From the NCBI GenBank assembly GCA_946621895.1, contig CAMOOZ010000212.1:1-7453 (forward strand): a DNA stretch of 7,453 bases, in the 5' to 3' direction. This stretch comes from an uncultured Lachnospiraceae bacterium. GTDB taxonomy: Bacteria > Bacillota_A > Clostridia > Lachnospirales > Lachnospiraceae. The position numbers and the translations under genes were made by a program. How positions within the stretch are numbered: position 1 is the first letter of the stretch; each line of letters begins with the position of its first letter. The notes under the pieces are model-generated. The model was not told the origin of the DNA, searched no databases, and saw only the letters and a list, made by a program, of their open reading frames with translations. Of the stretch, positions 1-5,889 are shown piece by piece.

Positions 1-2
1 CT

Positions 3-947
3 GCGCAGGCTCCTCCTGTACCTGCGCAAACGCCTGTGTCCTCCGATACGGCGGCGTTAGCGGAAGAAACCGGGCAGCAGGCGCAGGATATGGATGCAGC
101 GGCGATCCGGGAAGAGGCGCGGGCAGAGCTCCTCCTGGAAATGAAGACCTTCATGCAGCAGGAAAACAGCACGGTCAGGCTGCTCAGGACCTTTTATCAG
201 GACGATGTGATCGTTTATTCCGACGGCATGTACCATTTTGTCCCCATCAACAGGGATCTGGCGCCCTGCCCCTATGACCCGGCGCTTTTTGTGCAGGACG
301 AAAGCACCGGGCGCTTAAGCTATACCGGTGATGCGAAGACGCATTTCGGCATCGATGTGTCCAAATTTCAGGATGTCATTGACTGGGAGCAGGTGGCATC
401 GGAGGGCGTGGAATTTGCCCTGATCCGGCTGGGGCTGCGGGGGTATACGGAAGGGGCGATCATGCCCGATGAGGCCTTCGAAGCGAATATCGACGGCGCT
501 GCCGCAAACGGGATCCATGCCGGCGTTTATTTCTTCTCCCAGGCCAGAAATGAAGCCGAGGTGGATGAGGAGCTGGATTATATCTTCGCGCAGCTTGAAG
601 GGCATGCCTTTGACGGACCCATCGTGATCGATGTGGAGGATGTGAATAACGGAAACGGCAGGACCGGCTCCTTAACCGCCGCCGAGCGCACCGATCTGAC
701 CATACGCTTCTGTGAAAAGGTGAAGGAACGGGGCCATCTTCCGATGATCTACGGGAATCTGAAAAGCATGATCCTGATGCTGGAGCCCGAACGGCTTGAG
801 GATTATCCCAAGTGGTATGCCTATTATGACCTGCCCGTTTATTATCCCTATCAGTATGATATTCTGCAGTATAAGGACACCGGCCGCCTGAAAGGGATCG
901 AGGGCGACGTGGACTTTAATCTGGCCTTCAATGTCTGGTATGAATAA
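3..947 (+). CDS. GH25 family muramidase (lysozyme-like), 5' end outside window
   Basis: Glycoside hydrolase family 25 enzymes cut the beta-1,4 bond between N-acetylmuramic acid and N-acetylglucosamine in peptidoglycan. The frame is open to the left edge, so the true start lies outside; a GTG at 36 is the first start codon inside but probably not the real one. Numbering from that GTG, the leading part is Ala/Pro-rich linker (AQAPPVPAQTPVSS) and an acidic, possibly helical stretch (about 18-40). The GH25 barrel follows at about 103-303: HFGIDVSKFQ (Asp107), the beta-strand motif VIDVED (Asp199, Glu201, the expected catalytic acids), and the closing GDVDFNLAF (Asp291, Asp293). No signal peptide or membrane segment is visible; an anchor would sit in the missing N-terminus. 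The end overlaps the flippase gene by 17 bases, suggesting one transcript. The family call is firm; cell-wall remodelling as the role is inferred. Confidence 0.88.
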   Translation, partial: AQAPPVPAQTPVSSDTAALAEETGQQAQDMDAAAIREEARAELLLEMKTFMQQENSTVRLLRTFYQDDVIVYSDGMYHFVPINRDLAPCPYDPALFVQDESTGRLSYTGDAKTHFGIDVSKFQDVIDWEQVASEGVEFALIRLGLRGYTEGAIMPDEAFEANIDGAAANGIHAGVYFFSQARNEAEVDEELDYIFAQLEGHAFDGPIVIDVEDVNNGNGRTGSLTAAERTDLTIRFCEKVKERGHLPMIYGNLKSMILMLEPERLEDYPKWYAYYDLPVYYPYQYDILQYKDTGRLKGIEGDVDFNLAFNVWYE

Positions 948-2577
948 ACGCTCCCGGGAAAAAACGATCGTCGGGCAGGGACTTCTGCTGGCCGCAGCCG
1001 GGATCATCACAAAGGTGATCGGTTTTCTTTACCGTGTGCCGATGGCAAACATCCTGGGCGAGGAGGGCAACGGGATCTATTCCGTTGCCTTCGGCATCTA
1101 TAATATCGCGCTGACCCTGTCCTCCTATTCCCTTCCGCTTGCCGTCTCAAAGCTGCTTTCCTTCAGGCTTGCCCGGGGGGAAAAGCAGAATGCGGCAAAG
1201 CTTTTCCGGCTTTCCCTGGAATTTGCGCTCTTTGCGGGCACGCTGGCCTTTATTCTCCTCTTTGTGGGGGCCGATGCGCTGGAGACGCTGTATAACTGTC
1301 CCGGGCTCTCCCGCCCTTTAAGGGTGCTGGCGCTGACCACATTGATCGTCGCTTTTCTGGGCGTGTTCAGGGGCTATTTCCAGGGCCATGGGGATATGGT
1401 GCCCACAGGCATTTCCCAGGTGCTGGAGCAGGTGGTCAATGCGGTGGTGAGCGTTGTGGCCGCCTTTTTGCTGAGCGCCCATGCCCTGCGGGAGGATCCC
1501 GGACAAAGAGCCTCCTTTGCGGCAGCCGGCGGGACGCTTGGAACTCTTTCCGGCGCGCTGGGTGCATTGCTCGTTCTGCTGGTGCTCTTCAGGGCCTTCA
1601 GAAGCGGGAAGCTGAAACGCGGGGAGGAGCTGCCGCAGGAGGCGGAAGAAACCGCGGAGGAATCCGGCCCGGGCCTGATCTTCCTGCTCGTGGCCACGAT
1701 CCTGCCGGTCATCATTTCCCAGACCATCTATCAGATCGGCTATACGATCGACGACCTGGCATTTGGCCGCCTGATGTCCTTAAAGGGAATGGCATCCGGA
1801 CAGATCACCTCGCTCAGAGGCGTGTTTAATACGCAGTATAATCAGCTGGTCAATCTTCCGGTAGCGGTGGCCAGCGCGATGGCGGCATCGACCATTCCGG
1901 GCATCGTCCGCGCGCTGGCAAAGGACGGATTAAGAAACGCGCAGGAAAAGGCCGGAAGGGTCCTTCAGTTTAATATGGCCATTGCCTTTCCTTCAGCCGT
2001 GGGCCTTGCTGTGCTCTCGGATCCGATCATGGGGATACTGTTTCCCAGGCTCACCGGTTACCACGAGCTGGCGGCGAACCTGCTGCTGACCGGTTCCTCC
2101 GCCGTGATCTTTTATGCCCTTTCCACGCTGACCACGGCGATCCTCCAGGCCATGGACAAAATGAAAACCCCGGTGTATCACTCCGGGGTCTCTCTGGCTG
2201 TTCATATTCTGCTGATCAGCGTGCTTTTGCTCTATACGGATCTGGGAGTTTATGCCCTGATCATCGGGAATGTCTCTTTTCCGCTTGGCGTCTGCAGCCT
2301 GAATCTCCTCTCCCTGCGCAGGATGGGCTTTCGCTTCAGCCTTACCCGGCTTCTGATCAAGCCGCTCCTGGCTTCCGCGCTGATGGGGATCGGGGCGTTT
2401 GTGAGCTATCATGCGCTGTCGATGATCCCCCATCCGCTCTTCGCGCTGCATTATCATCTGCTCCCTGCCGCGGCCTCCATGCTTTTTTCAGCCGTCTTTT
2501 ATTTCATTCTGGCCCGCAGGCTGGGCATTCTGGATGAATTCAGAAGGCGCGGCGCAAACCGGGATCACTCAGAATGA
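931..2577 (+). CDS. Polysaccharide/lipid flippase, SpoVB/YtgP (MurJ-like) family
   Basis: A 548-residue membrane protein of the MOP flippase superfamily, in the branch containing Bacillus SpoVB and YtgP, thought to move lipid-linked cell-wall precursors across the membrane. It starts with a short basic tail (NKRSREK) and a long amphipathic/hydrophobic helix (about 14-34), then shows some 14 hydrophobic segments. The signature FRGYFQGHGDMVPTGISQ lies at 146-163, typical of this family. A charged cytoplasmic loop (about 221-247, rich in Lys then Glu) separates the two halves. Length matches the family. Two in-frame ATGs are possible, at 931 and 940; neither has a good Shine-Dalgarno, and translation probably depends on ribosomes finishing the overlapping muramidase gene. 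The pairing with a muramidase fits a wall-synthesis role. Whether it acts on lipid II or on a sporulation or capsule substrate cannot be told from sequence. Confidence 0.9.
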   Translation: MSGMNKRSREKTIVGQGLLLAAAGIITKVIGFLYRVPMANILGEEGNGIYSVAFGIYNIALTLSSYSLPLAVSKLLSFRLARGEKQNAAKLFRLSLEFALFAGTLAFILLFVGADALETLYNCPGLSRPLRVLALTTLIVAFLGVFRGYFQGHGDMVPTGISQVLEQVVNAVVSVVAAFLLSAHALREDPGQRASFAAAGGTLGTLSGALGALLVLLVLFRAFRSGKLKRGEELPQEAEETAEESGPGLIFLLVATILPVIISQTIYQIGYTIDDLAFGRLMSLKGMASGQITSLRGVFNTQYNQLVNLPVAVASAMAASTIPGIVRALAKDGLRNAQEKAGRVLQFNMAIAFPSAVGLAVLSDPIMGILFPRLTGYHELAANLLLTGSSAVIFYALSTLTTAILQAMDKMKTPVYHSGVSLAVHILLISVLLLYTDLGVYALIIGNVSFPLGVCSLNLLSLRRMGFRFSLTRLLIKPLLASALMGIGAFVSYHALSMIPHPLFALHYHLLPAAASMLFSAVFYFILARRLGILDEFRRRGANRDHSE

Positions 2578-2589
2578 CACAGATGCTTT

Positions 2590-3522
2590 TCAGCTGCGTC
2601 CGAGCAGCCGGAGCACGGCTTCCTTTACATGCTCCGCGGTCAGCCCGTAGGCCTTAAACAATTCCTCAGGCTTTCCTGATCTGCCGAATTTATCCTGTAT
2701 CCCTATCCGTTCGAAGGCGGCGCCGGCATGTCCGGCAATGACCTCGGCCACAGCCGATCCCAGTCCGCCGATCACGGAATGCTCCTCCAGCGTCACGATC
2801 GCTTTATAACGCCGCGAGGCATCAAGCAGCGCCTGCGCATCAATCGGCTTGATCGTGTGCATGTTCATCACCGCCGTGCTGATCCCCATTTCCTCCAGCT
2901 GCTCCGCCGCCTCAAGCGCCCGGGGGATCATCAGTCCCATGGAGATGATGCAGGCCTCTTCGCCCTCCTTCAGCATGTTTGCCCTGCCGGGGATAAACGG
3001 ATCCTCCGGCCTTGTGATATCCTCCACCACGGGCCTTGCCACCCGCAGGTAAACGGGGCCGTCCAGCTTTGCCGCCGCCAGCACGGCCTTTCTCGTTTCC
3101 TCCGGATCGCAGGGAACGAGTATCGTCATATTCGGCAGGCCGCGCATCAGATTAATATCCTCGATGGCCTGATGGGAGCCGCCGTCCTCTCCCACGGAAA
3201 GCCCCGAATGGGAGAACACGAATTTCACATTCAGATTGGTATAGGCCACGGTGTTGCGGATCTCCTCAAAGGCCCTGGCCGTGCCGAACATCGCGAAGGT
3301 GCTGACAAAGGGCAGAAAGCCGCTGTGCGCCATGCCCGCTGCCACATCCACCATATTGCCCTCCGCGATCCCCATATCAAAAAAGCGGTCCGGAAAGGCT
3401 TTTCTGAACATGCAGGTCTGGGTGGATTCCGCCAGATCCGCATCAAAGACCACGATGCGGGGATCCTCCTTTCCCAGCTCCACCAGTGTTTCTCCGTAAA
3501 CAGTTCTTAAGTTCCTGCCCAT
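2590..3522 (-). CDS. Transketolase, C-terminal subunit
   Basis: This 310-residue protein carries the pyrimidine-binding and C-terminal domains of a split transketolase. With the preceding gene it forms the thiamine-diphosphate enzyme that moves two-carbon units between sugar phosphates in the pentose phosphate pathway. Visible landmarks: FDMGIAEGNMV (48-58) with Glu54, the residue that activates the cofactor; the aromatic FVSTFAMF segment (72-79); and SVGEDGGSHQAIED (109-122) with His117. The C-terminal Rossmann-like domain starts near 185. The ATG at 3522 is preceded on the minus strand by AAGGAGAGAGA, a strong ribosome site. The gap to the N-terminal subunit gene is 59 bases, so the two are co-transcribed. 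The gene ends only 12 bases from the converging flippase gene. A 1-deoxyxylulose-5-phosphate synthase was considered, but that is normally one long chain. Confidence 0.93.
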   Translation of the reverse strand: MGRNLRTVYGETLVELGKEDPRIVVFDADLAESTQTCMFRKAFPDRFFDMGIAEGNMVDVAAGMAHSGFLPFVSTFAMFGTARAFEEIRNTVAYTNLNVKFVFSHSGLSVGEDGGSHQAIEDINLMRGLPNMTILVPCDPEETRKAVLAAAKLDGPVYLRVARPVVEDITRPEDPFIPGRANMLKEGEEACIISMGLMIPRALEAAEQLEEMGISTAVMNMHTIKPIDAQALLDASRRYKAIVTLEEHSVIGGLGSAVAEVIAGHAGAAFERIGIQDKFGRSGKPEELFKAYGLTAEHVKEAVLRLLGRS

Positions 3523-3581
3523 TCTCTCTCCTTATCCGGTTTCTCTCCAAAAGCGCCCCGGTGCCTGCTGCCTTTTTTCTT

Positions 3582-4394
3582 TCAGATCTGCTCTTCGGGA
3601 ACACCCAGATCCAGCATCGCGGTCCGGTAAAGCTCATCATTCGGCGCCTTGCCATGCCACTGATAGGCATTTTCCATATAGGAAACGCCCTTGCCCTTGA
3701 TCGTGTGGCAGTTCAGGAATTTCGGCTTTCCTTCCGCGGGCGCCCGCAGCGCGGCATTGATCGCATCGATGTCATGCCCGTCCACATCATGCACGGTAAA
3801 ACCAAAGGCCCTGAATTTTTCACTGAGGTCCCCCAGATCCATGACATCCTTATTCGTGCCGTCGATCTGAAGCCCGTTATTATCCACCATAAAGGTCAGA
3901 TTATCCAGATGATAATGCGCCGCGGCCATCGCGGCTTCCCAGATCAGGCCCTCCTGACATTCGCCGTCGCCGATGATCGTGTACACATGATAGGTCGCTT
4001 TCTTTAACTTCGCGGCCAGCGCCAGCCCCACGGAGATGGACGCGCCCTGCCCAAGAGACCCTGTGTTCACATCGATCCCCGGCGTTTTCCGGCAGTCGGG
4101 ATGCCCCTGTAAATGGGAATCAAAACGCCTGAGAGAGGCCAGATCCGCCTTGGGGAAAAACCCCAGATCCGCCAGCACCGCATACTGCGCGGGACATGCA
4201 TGGCCCTTGCTCAGCACAAATCTGTCCCTGTCCGGATCATCGGGATGCAACGGATCCACCTTCATATTCTCGTAATAAAGGGCGATCAGCATTTCCACAA
4301 TGGAAAGCGAGCCTCCCGGATGACCGGAGCCCGCCCGATGCAGCATTCTGACGATCTCGATTCTTAATTCCCTTGCCTTCTCGGCACGATCCAT
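3582..4394 (-). CDS. Transketolase, N-terminal (thiamine-diphosphate) subunit
   Basis: A 270-residue protein with the diphosphate-binding half of transketolase. Landmarks: AGSGHPGGSLS (21-31) with His25, LSKGHA (61-66) with His65, NTGSLGQG (110-117), and the thiamine-diphosphate/metal motif beginning GDGECQEG (142-149) and ending near VDNNGLQIDG (170-179), with Asp143 and Asn172-Asn173. It ends in the family's TIKGKG (231-236) and a short tail, without the pyrimidine domain, which is supplied by the next gene; this two-gene layout is common in Bacillota and archaea. The ATG at 4394 has an excellent ribosome site on the minus strand (GGAGGTGA, five bases before it). A strong promoter lies about 80 bases upstream at 4471-4499. 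Both subunits look complete and unbroken. Confidence 0.94.
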   Translation of the reverse strand: MDRAEKARELRIEIVRMLHRAGSGHPGGSLSIVEMLIALYYENMKVDPLHPDDPDRDRFVLSKGHACPAQYAVLADLGFFPKADLASLRRFDSHLQGHPDCRKTPGIDVNTGSLGQGASISVGLALAAKLKKATYHVYTIIGDGECQEGLIWEAAMAAAHYHLDNLTFMVDNNGLQIDGTNKDVMDLGDLSEKFRAFGFTVHDVDGHDIDAINAALRAPAEGKPKFLNCHTIKGKGVSYMENAYQWHGKAPNDELYRTAMLDLGVPEEQI

Positions 4395-4470
4395 TTGGTC
4401 ACCTCCGTCCTGGCTTCAGTACACAAGCGCTTTGGCTTTATCCTATTCCCATTGCGGCACTCGGACAGAT

Positions 4471-4499
4471 ATTATACCACCGGGCGTCATCACTAACAA
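4471..4499 (-). promoter_or_regulatory. Extended -10 promoter of the transketolase operon
   Basis: Read on the minus strand: TTGTTA (4499-4494), a 17-base spacer, then TATAAT (4476-4471), a perfect -10, preceded by TGG, which supplies the extended -10 TGn. Transcription should start near 4464, giving a leader of about 70 bases before the ATG at 4394. The leader contains the exact palindrome AAGCGCTT. Confidence 0.78.
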
Positions 4500-4521
4500 G
4501 TACGGGATTTTTGCCGCATCC

Positions 4522-4550
4522 TTGACGAAAGGCGATTTTCTGAGTAGATT
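4522..4550 (+). promoter_or_regulatory. Likely promoter of the birA operon
   Basis: TTGACG (4522-4527, five of six consensus bases), a 17-base spacer and TAGATT (4545-4550, four of six). The predicted start of transcription, about seven bases after the -10, falls near 4557-4558, almost on top of the birA start codon (GTG 4559 or ATG 4562). The region lies between divergently transcribed operons, and the two promoters point away from each other. Confidence 0.5.
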
Positions 4551-4558
4551 ATGGTATT

Positions 4559-5374
4559 GTGATGAAGAATTGGAATAAAAACGAACTGGAGCAGGCGCTT
4601 TCTTCTTATCTCCATCATCCGTTTTCCTTCACCCTTCCGGACAGCACCGGTTCCACCAATGATGACCTCAGGCAGATGGCCCGTGCAGGAGCGCCGGAAT
4701 GGCATGTGGCAGCTGCGCTGGAGCAAACGGCAGGACGGGGGAGAAACAGCCGCTCCTGGAGCTCTCCTCCCGGAGCCTCCCTCTCTTTTTCCCTGCTGCT
4801 CAGGCCGCAGCTTAACCCGGACAGGGCGCCCATGCTCACGCTGGTGATGGCCCATGCCGTCACGCAGGCGCTTATCCGCGTCACCGGCTGTGATGAAGCG
4901 ATGCCCGGGATCAAATGGCCGAACGATATCGTGCTCGAGGGGAAAAAGGTCTGCGGAATCCTGACGGAGATGAGCTGCACGGAAAAAGGCATCGAATGGG
5001 TGATCATCGGGACGGGGATCAATGTGAACCAGACGGATTTCCCTCCCGCCTTAAAGGAGATCGCGATCAGCTTAAGACAGTGCTTCGGAAAAGCATTTTC
5101 ACCGGAACGCCTGCTGGCAGGCGTCCTCGCCGCCTTCCGGGAGGCTTACGGGAAATTTCTGCAGACAGGGGATCTCTCCCTCCTGCGGGAGGAATATGAA
5201 AAACGCCTCCTGAACAAAGGAAGGGAAGTCCGGCTGTTCAACGGAAGCCGGGAATATACCGGCATCGCGCTGGGGATCACGGACCGGGGGAAGCTGGTCG
5301 TGGAAAACGAAGAAGGACGCATCGAGGTGGAGGCCGGCGAGGTAAGTGTAAGGGGGCTGTATTCCTATGTCTGA
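4559..5374 (+). CDS. birA: Biotin--[acetyl-CoA-carboxylase] ligase, monofunctional
   Basis: The enzyme activates biotin with ATP and attaches it to a lysine of biotin-dependent carboxylases. At 271 residues it has the catalytic and C-terminal domains only; the N-terminal DNA-binding domain of repressor-type BirA is missing, so it should not act as a biotin repressor by itself. Motifs: LPDSTGSTND (26-35), the biotin/ATP loop AGRGR (58-62), IKWPNDIVLEGKKVCGILTE (118-137), IGTGINVNQ (150-158), and the small beta-barrel C-terminal domain from about 218 (GREVRLF through VRGLYSYV). The start may be GTG 4559 or ATG 4562, one codon later; neither has a Shine-Dalgarno, and a promoter lies just upstream. 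Its end overlaps the next gene by eight bases, as expected in an operon. Confidence 0.93.
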   Translation: MMKNWNKNELEQALSSYLHHPFSFTLPDSTGSTNDDLRQMARAGAPEWHVAAALEQTAGRGRNSRSWSSPPGASLSFSLLLRPQLNPDRAPMLTLVMAHAVTQALIRVTGCDEAMPGIKWPNDIVLEGKKVCGILTEMSCTEKGIEWVIIGTGINVNQTDFPPALKEIAISLRQCFGKAFSPERLLAGVLAAFREAYGKFLQTGDLSLLREEYEKRLLNKGREVRLFNGSREYTGIALGITDRGKLVVENEEGRIEVEAGEVSVRGLYSYV

Positions 5375-5735
5375 AGAAGGCAGGCTGAAGGACGGCAGGC
5401 TTGTGCTCTGCGGAGCCAGCGCCTATACGGAGAGCTATTATCTGAATCCGCTGTTTGCGCGGCTTCCGGAGGAGGTAAAGGAAGAGCTGCGCACGATCGC
5501 CGTCCTGTTCACGCAGGAAGCCGGCGGCGCCTTTTACCTGGTCTTTGAAGAGGATGGGGAGCTTTCCATTGTGACCGACGCGGATGAAGAAGACATCACC
5601 TATGACGAGATCAGCGCCGGGCTTTTCGCGGGCAAGCTGAGGCGGGAAAAAGAGGCCCTTCTGCGTGGACTCGAAGCCTATTATCAATTTGTATCTATTC
5701 AGAACCCAGCAGATTTCATCAGCGAAGCGAGATGA
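5367..5735 (+). CDS. Small Lachnospiraceae-type protein (recalled as DUF6145) with C-terminus altered by insertion
   Basis: A soluble, acidic 122-residue protein of unknown function. It resembles a small family I know from Lachnospiraceae genomes and recall as DUF6145; the number is from memory. Typical features are RLVLCGASAY (11-20), the YYLNPLF segment (24-30), LPEEVKEELR (33-42), AVLFTQEAGGAFYLVFEEDG (45-64), DITYDEI (76-82) and a basic helix KLRREKEALLRGLEAYYQF (90-108). No membrane segment, signal peptide or known catalytic motif is visible. The start overlaps birA by eight bases, with AAGGGGG about ten bases before it. Residues 109-122 are encoded by the inserted element at 5690-5844. 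Without the insert the protein would be 113 residues, ending FLENGE with a stop at 5867-5869. The conserved part is intact, so the protein may still work. Confidence 0.8.
   Translation: MSEEGRLKDGRLVLCGASAYTESYYLNPLFARLPEEVKEELRTIAVLFTQEAGGAFYLVFEEDGELSIVTDADEEDITYDEISAGLFAGKLRREKEALLRGLEAYYQFVSIQNPADFISEAR
5684..5689 (+). repeat. Left copy of target-site duplication TCAATT
   Basis: TCAATT directly abuts the left terminal inverted repeat and is repeated right after the right one (5845-5850). Six bases fits a transposase-made staggered cut. A seventh base (A before left TCAATT, A at 5844) also matches, so the duplication could be read as six or seven. Confidence 0.85.
5690..5709 (+). repeat. 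Left terminal inverted repeat of the insertion
   Basis: TGTATCTATTCAGAACCCAG, an exact 20-base inverted match to 5825-5844. It supplies codons for the new end of the small upstream protein (from VSIQNP on). Confidence 0.92.
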
Positions 5736-5771
5736 AAGCTTGCTTTCAATCTCGTTTCGTTGATGAAATCT
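5711..5771 (+). repeat. Internal hairpin 1 of the insertion (29 base pairs, CUUG cap)
   Basis: Bases 5711-5739 pair with 5742-5771. There are two G-U pairs (5722 with 5760, 5727 with 5755) and one bulged A (5748 or 5749). The apex is G-CTTG-C, a CUUG tetraloop, known from rRNA to be unusually stable. No run of T follows, so it is not a classical intrinsic terminator. The stop codon of the upstream protein (5733-5735) lies inside its left arm. Confidence 0.88.
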
Positions 5772-5789
5772 ATTGGGCGAGAACGCACA

Positions 5790-5824
5790 GTCCAAGAATC
5801 GCATGTATTTTGCGATTCTTGGAC
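5790..5824 (+). repeat. Internal hairpin 2 of the insertion (14 perfect base pairs)
   Basis: GTCCAAGAATCGCA (5790-5803) pairs exactly with TGCGATTCTTGGAC (5811-5824) around the seven-base loop TGTATTT. It runs directly into the right terminal repeat at 5825 with no gap, as in a stacked junction. Confidence 0.9.
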
Positions 5825-5844
5825 CTGGGTTCTGAATAGATACA
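5825..5844 (-). repeat. Right terminal inverted repeat of the insertion
   Basis: Exact reverse complement of 5690-5709. It is followed at once by the second TCAATT. Confidence 0.92.
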
Positions 5845-5850
5845 TCAATT
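5845..5850 (+). repeat. Right copy of target-site duplication TCAATT
   Basis: Second copy of TCAATT. The bases after it (CTTAGAAAACGGGGAATAA) are the displaced old end of the upstream gene: joined to the left copy they read F-L-E-N-G-E-stop in frame. Confidence 0.85.
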
Positions 5851-5869
5851 CTTAGAAAACGGGGAATAA
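5851..5869 (+). pseudogene. Displaced original 3' end of the small protein gene
   Basis: Remnant of the coding sequence at 5367-5735, cut off by the insertion. In the pre-insertion frame it encodes the rest of F then L-E-N-G-E and stop TAA (5867-5869). The old stop would have been 20 bases before the coaX start, normal operon spacing. It is no longer translated in this frame. Confidence 0.75.
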
Positions 5870-5889
5870 AGCAATAAATGAGGTAAACT

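Larger units (their letters stand above)
5690..5844. mobile_element. MITE-like structured insertion of 155 bases with 20-base terminal inverted repeats
   Basis: The element is bounded by perfect inverted repeats (TGTATCTATTCAGAACCCAG at 5690-5709 and its reverse complement at 5825-5844) and by the duplication TCAATT on both sides. It contains two further inverted repeats, 5711-5771 and 5790-5824, separated by an 18-base unpaired stretch (5772-5789). By hand count 126 of 155 bases pair, so it forms a three-way junction as RNA or single-stranded DNA. It encodes no protein of its own and is visibly more AT-rich than its neighbours. Excising it with one TCAATT copy restores the host reading frame. 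It would need a transposase encoded elsewhere, recognising these ends; I do not recognise the family. Small structured repeats such as RUP, BOX or Correia elements are analogies only. Confidence 0.85.

Noticed and set aside
2570..2610. Bidirectional terminator between the converging flippase and transketolase genes
   Set aside because: Only a five-pair stem (GCTGC/GCAGC) inside the transketolase coding end, with no T-run on either strand.
2728..3510. Long plus-strand open frame of 260 codons opposite the transketolase C-terminal subunit
   Set aside because: It is antisense to a clearly conserved enzyme; the product is His/Arg-rich with no family resemblance, a typical shadow in GC-rich DNA.
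5711..5824. Internal hairpins as intrinsic terminators, riboswitch or CRISPR array
   Set aside because: No T-run follows either stem; the two hairpins have different sequences and there is no repeat-spacer pattern; exact terminal repeats with a target duplication explain the region better than a riboswitch.
5819..5846. Promoter facing coaX from the right end of the element (TTGGAC, 16-base spacer, TACATC)
   Set aside because: The -10 matches only three of six bases, and other spacings are worse, so it is not supported.
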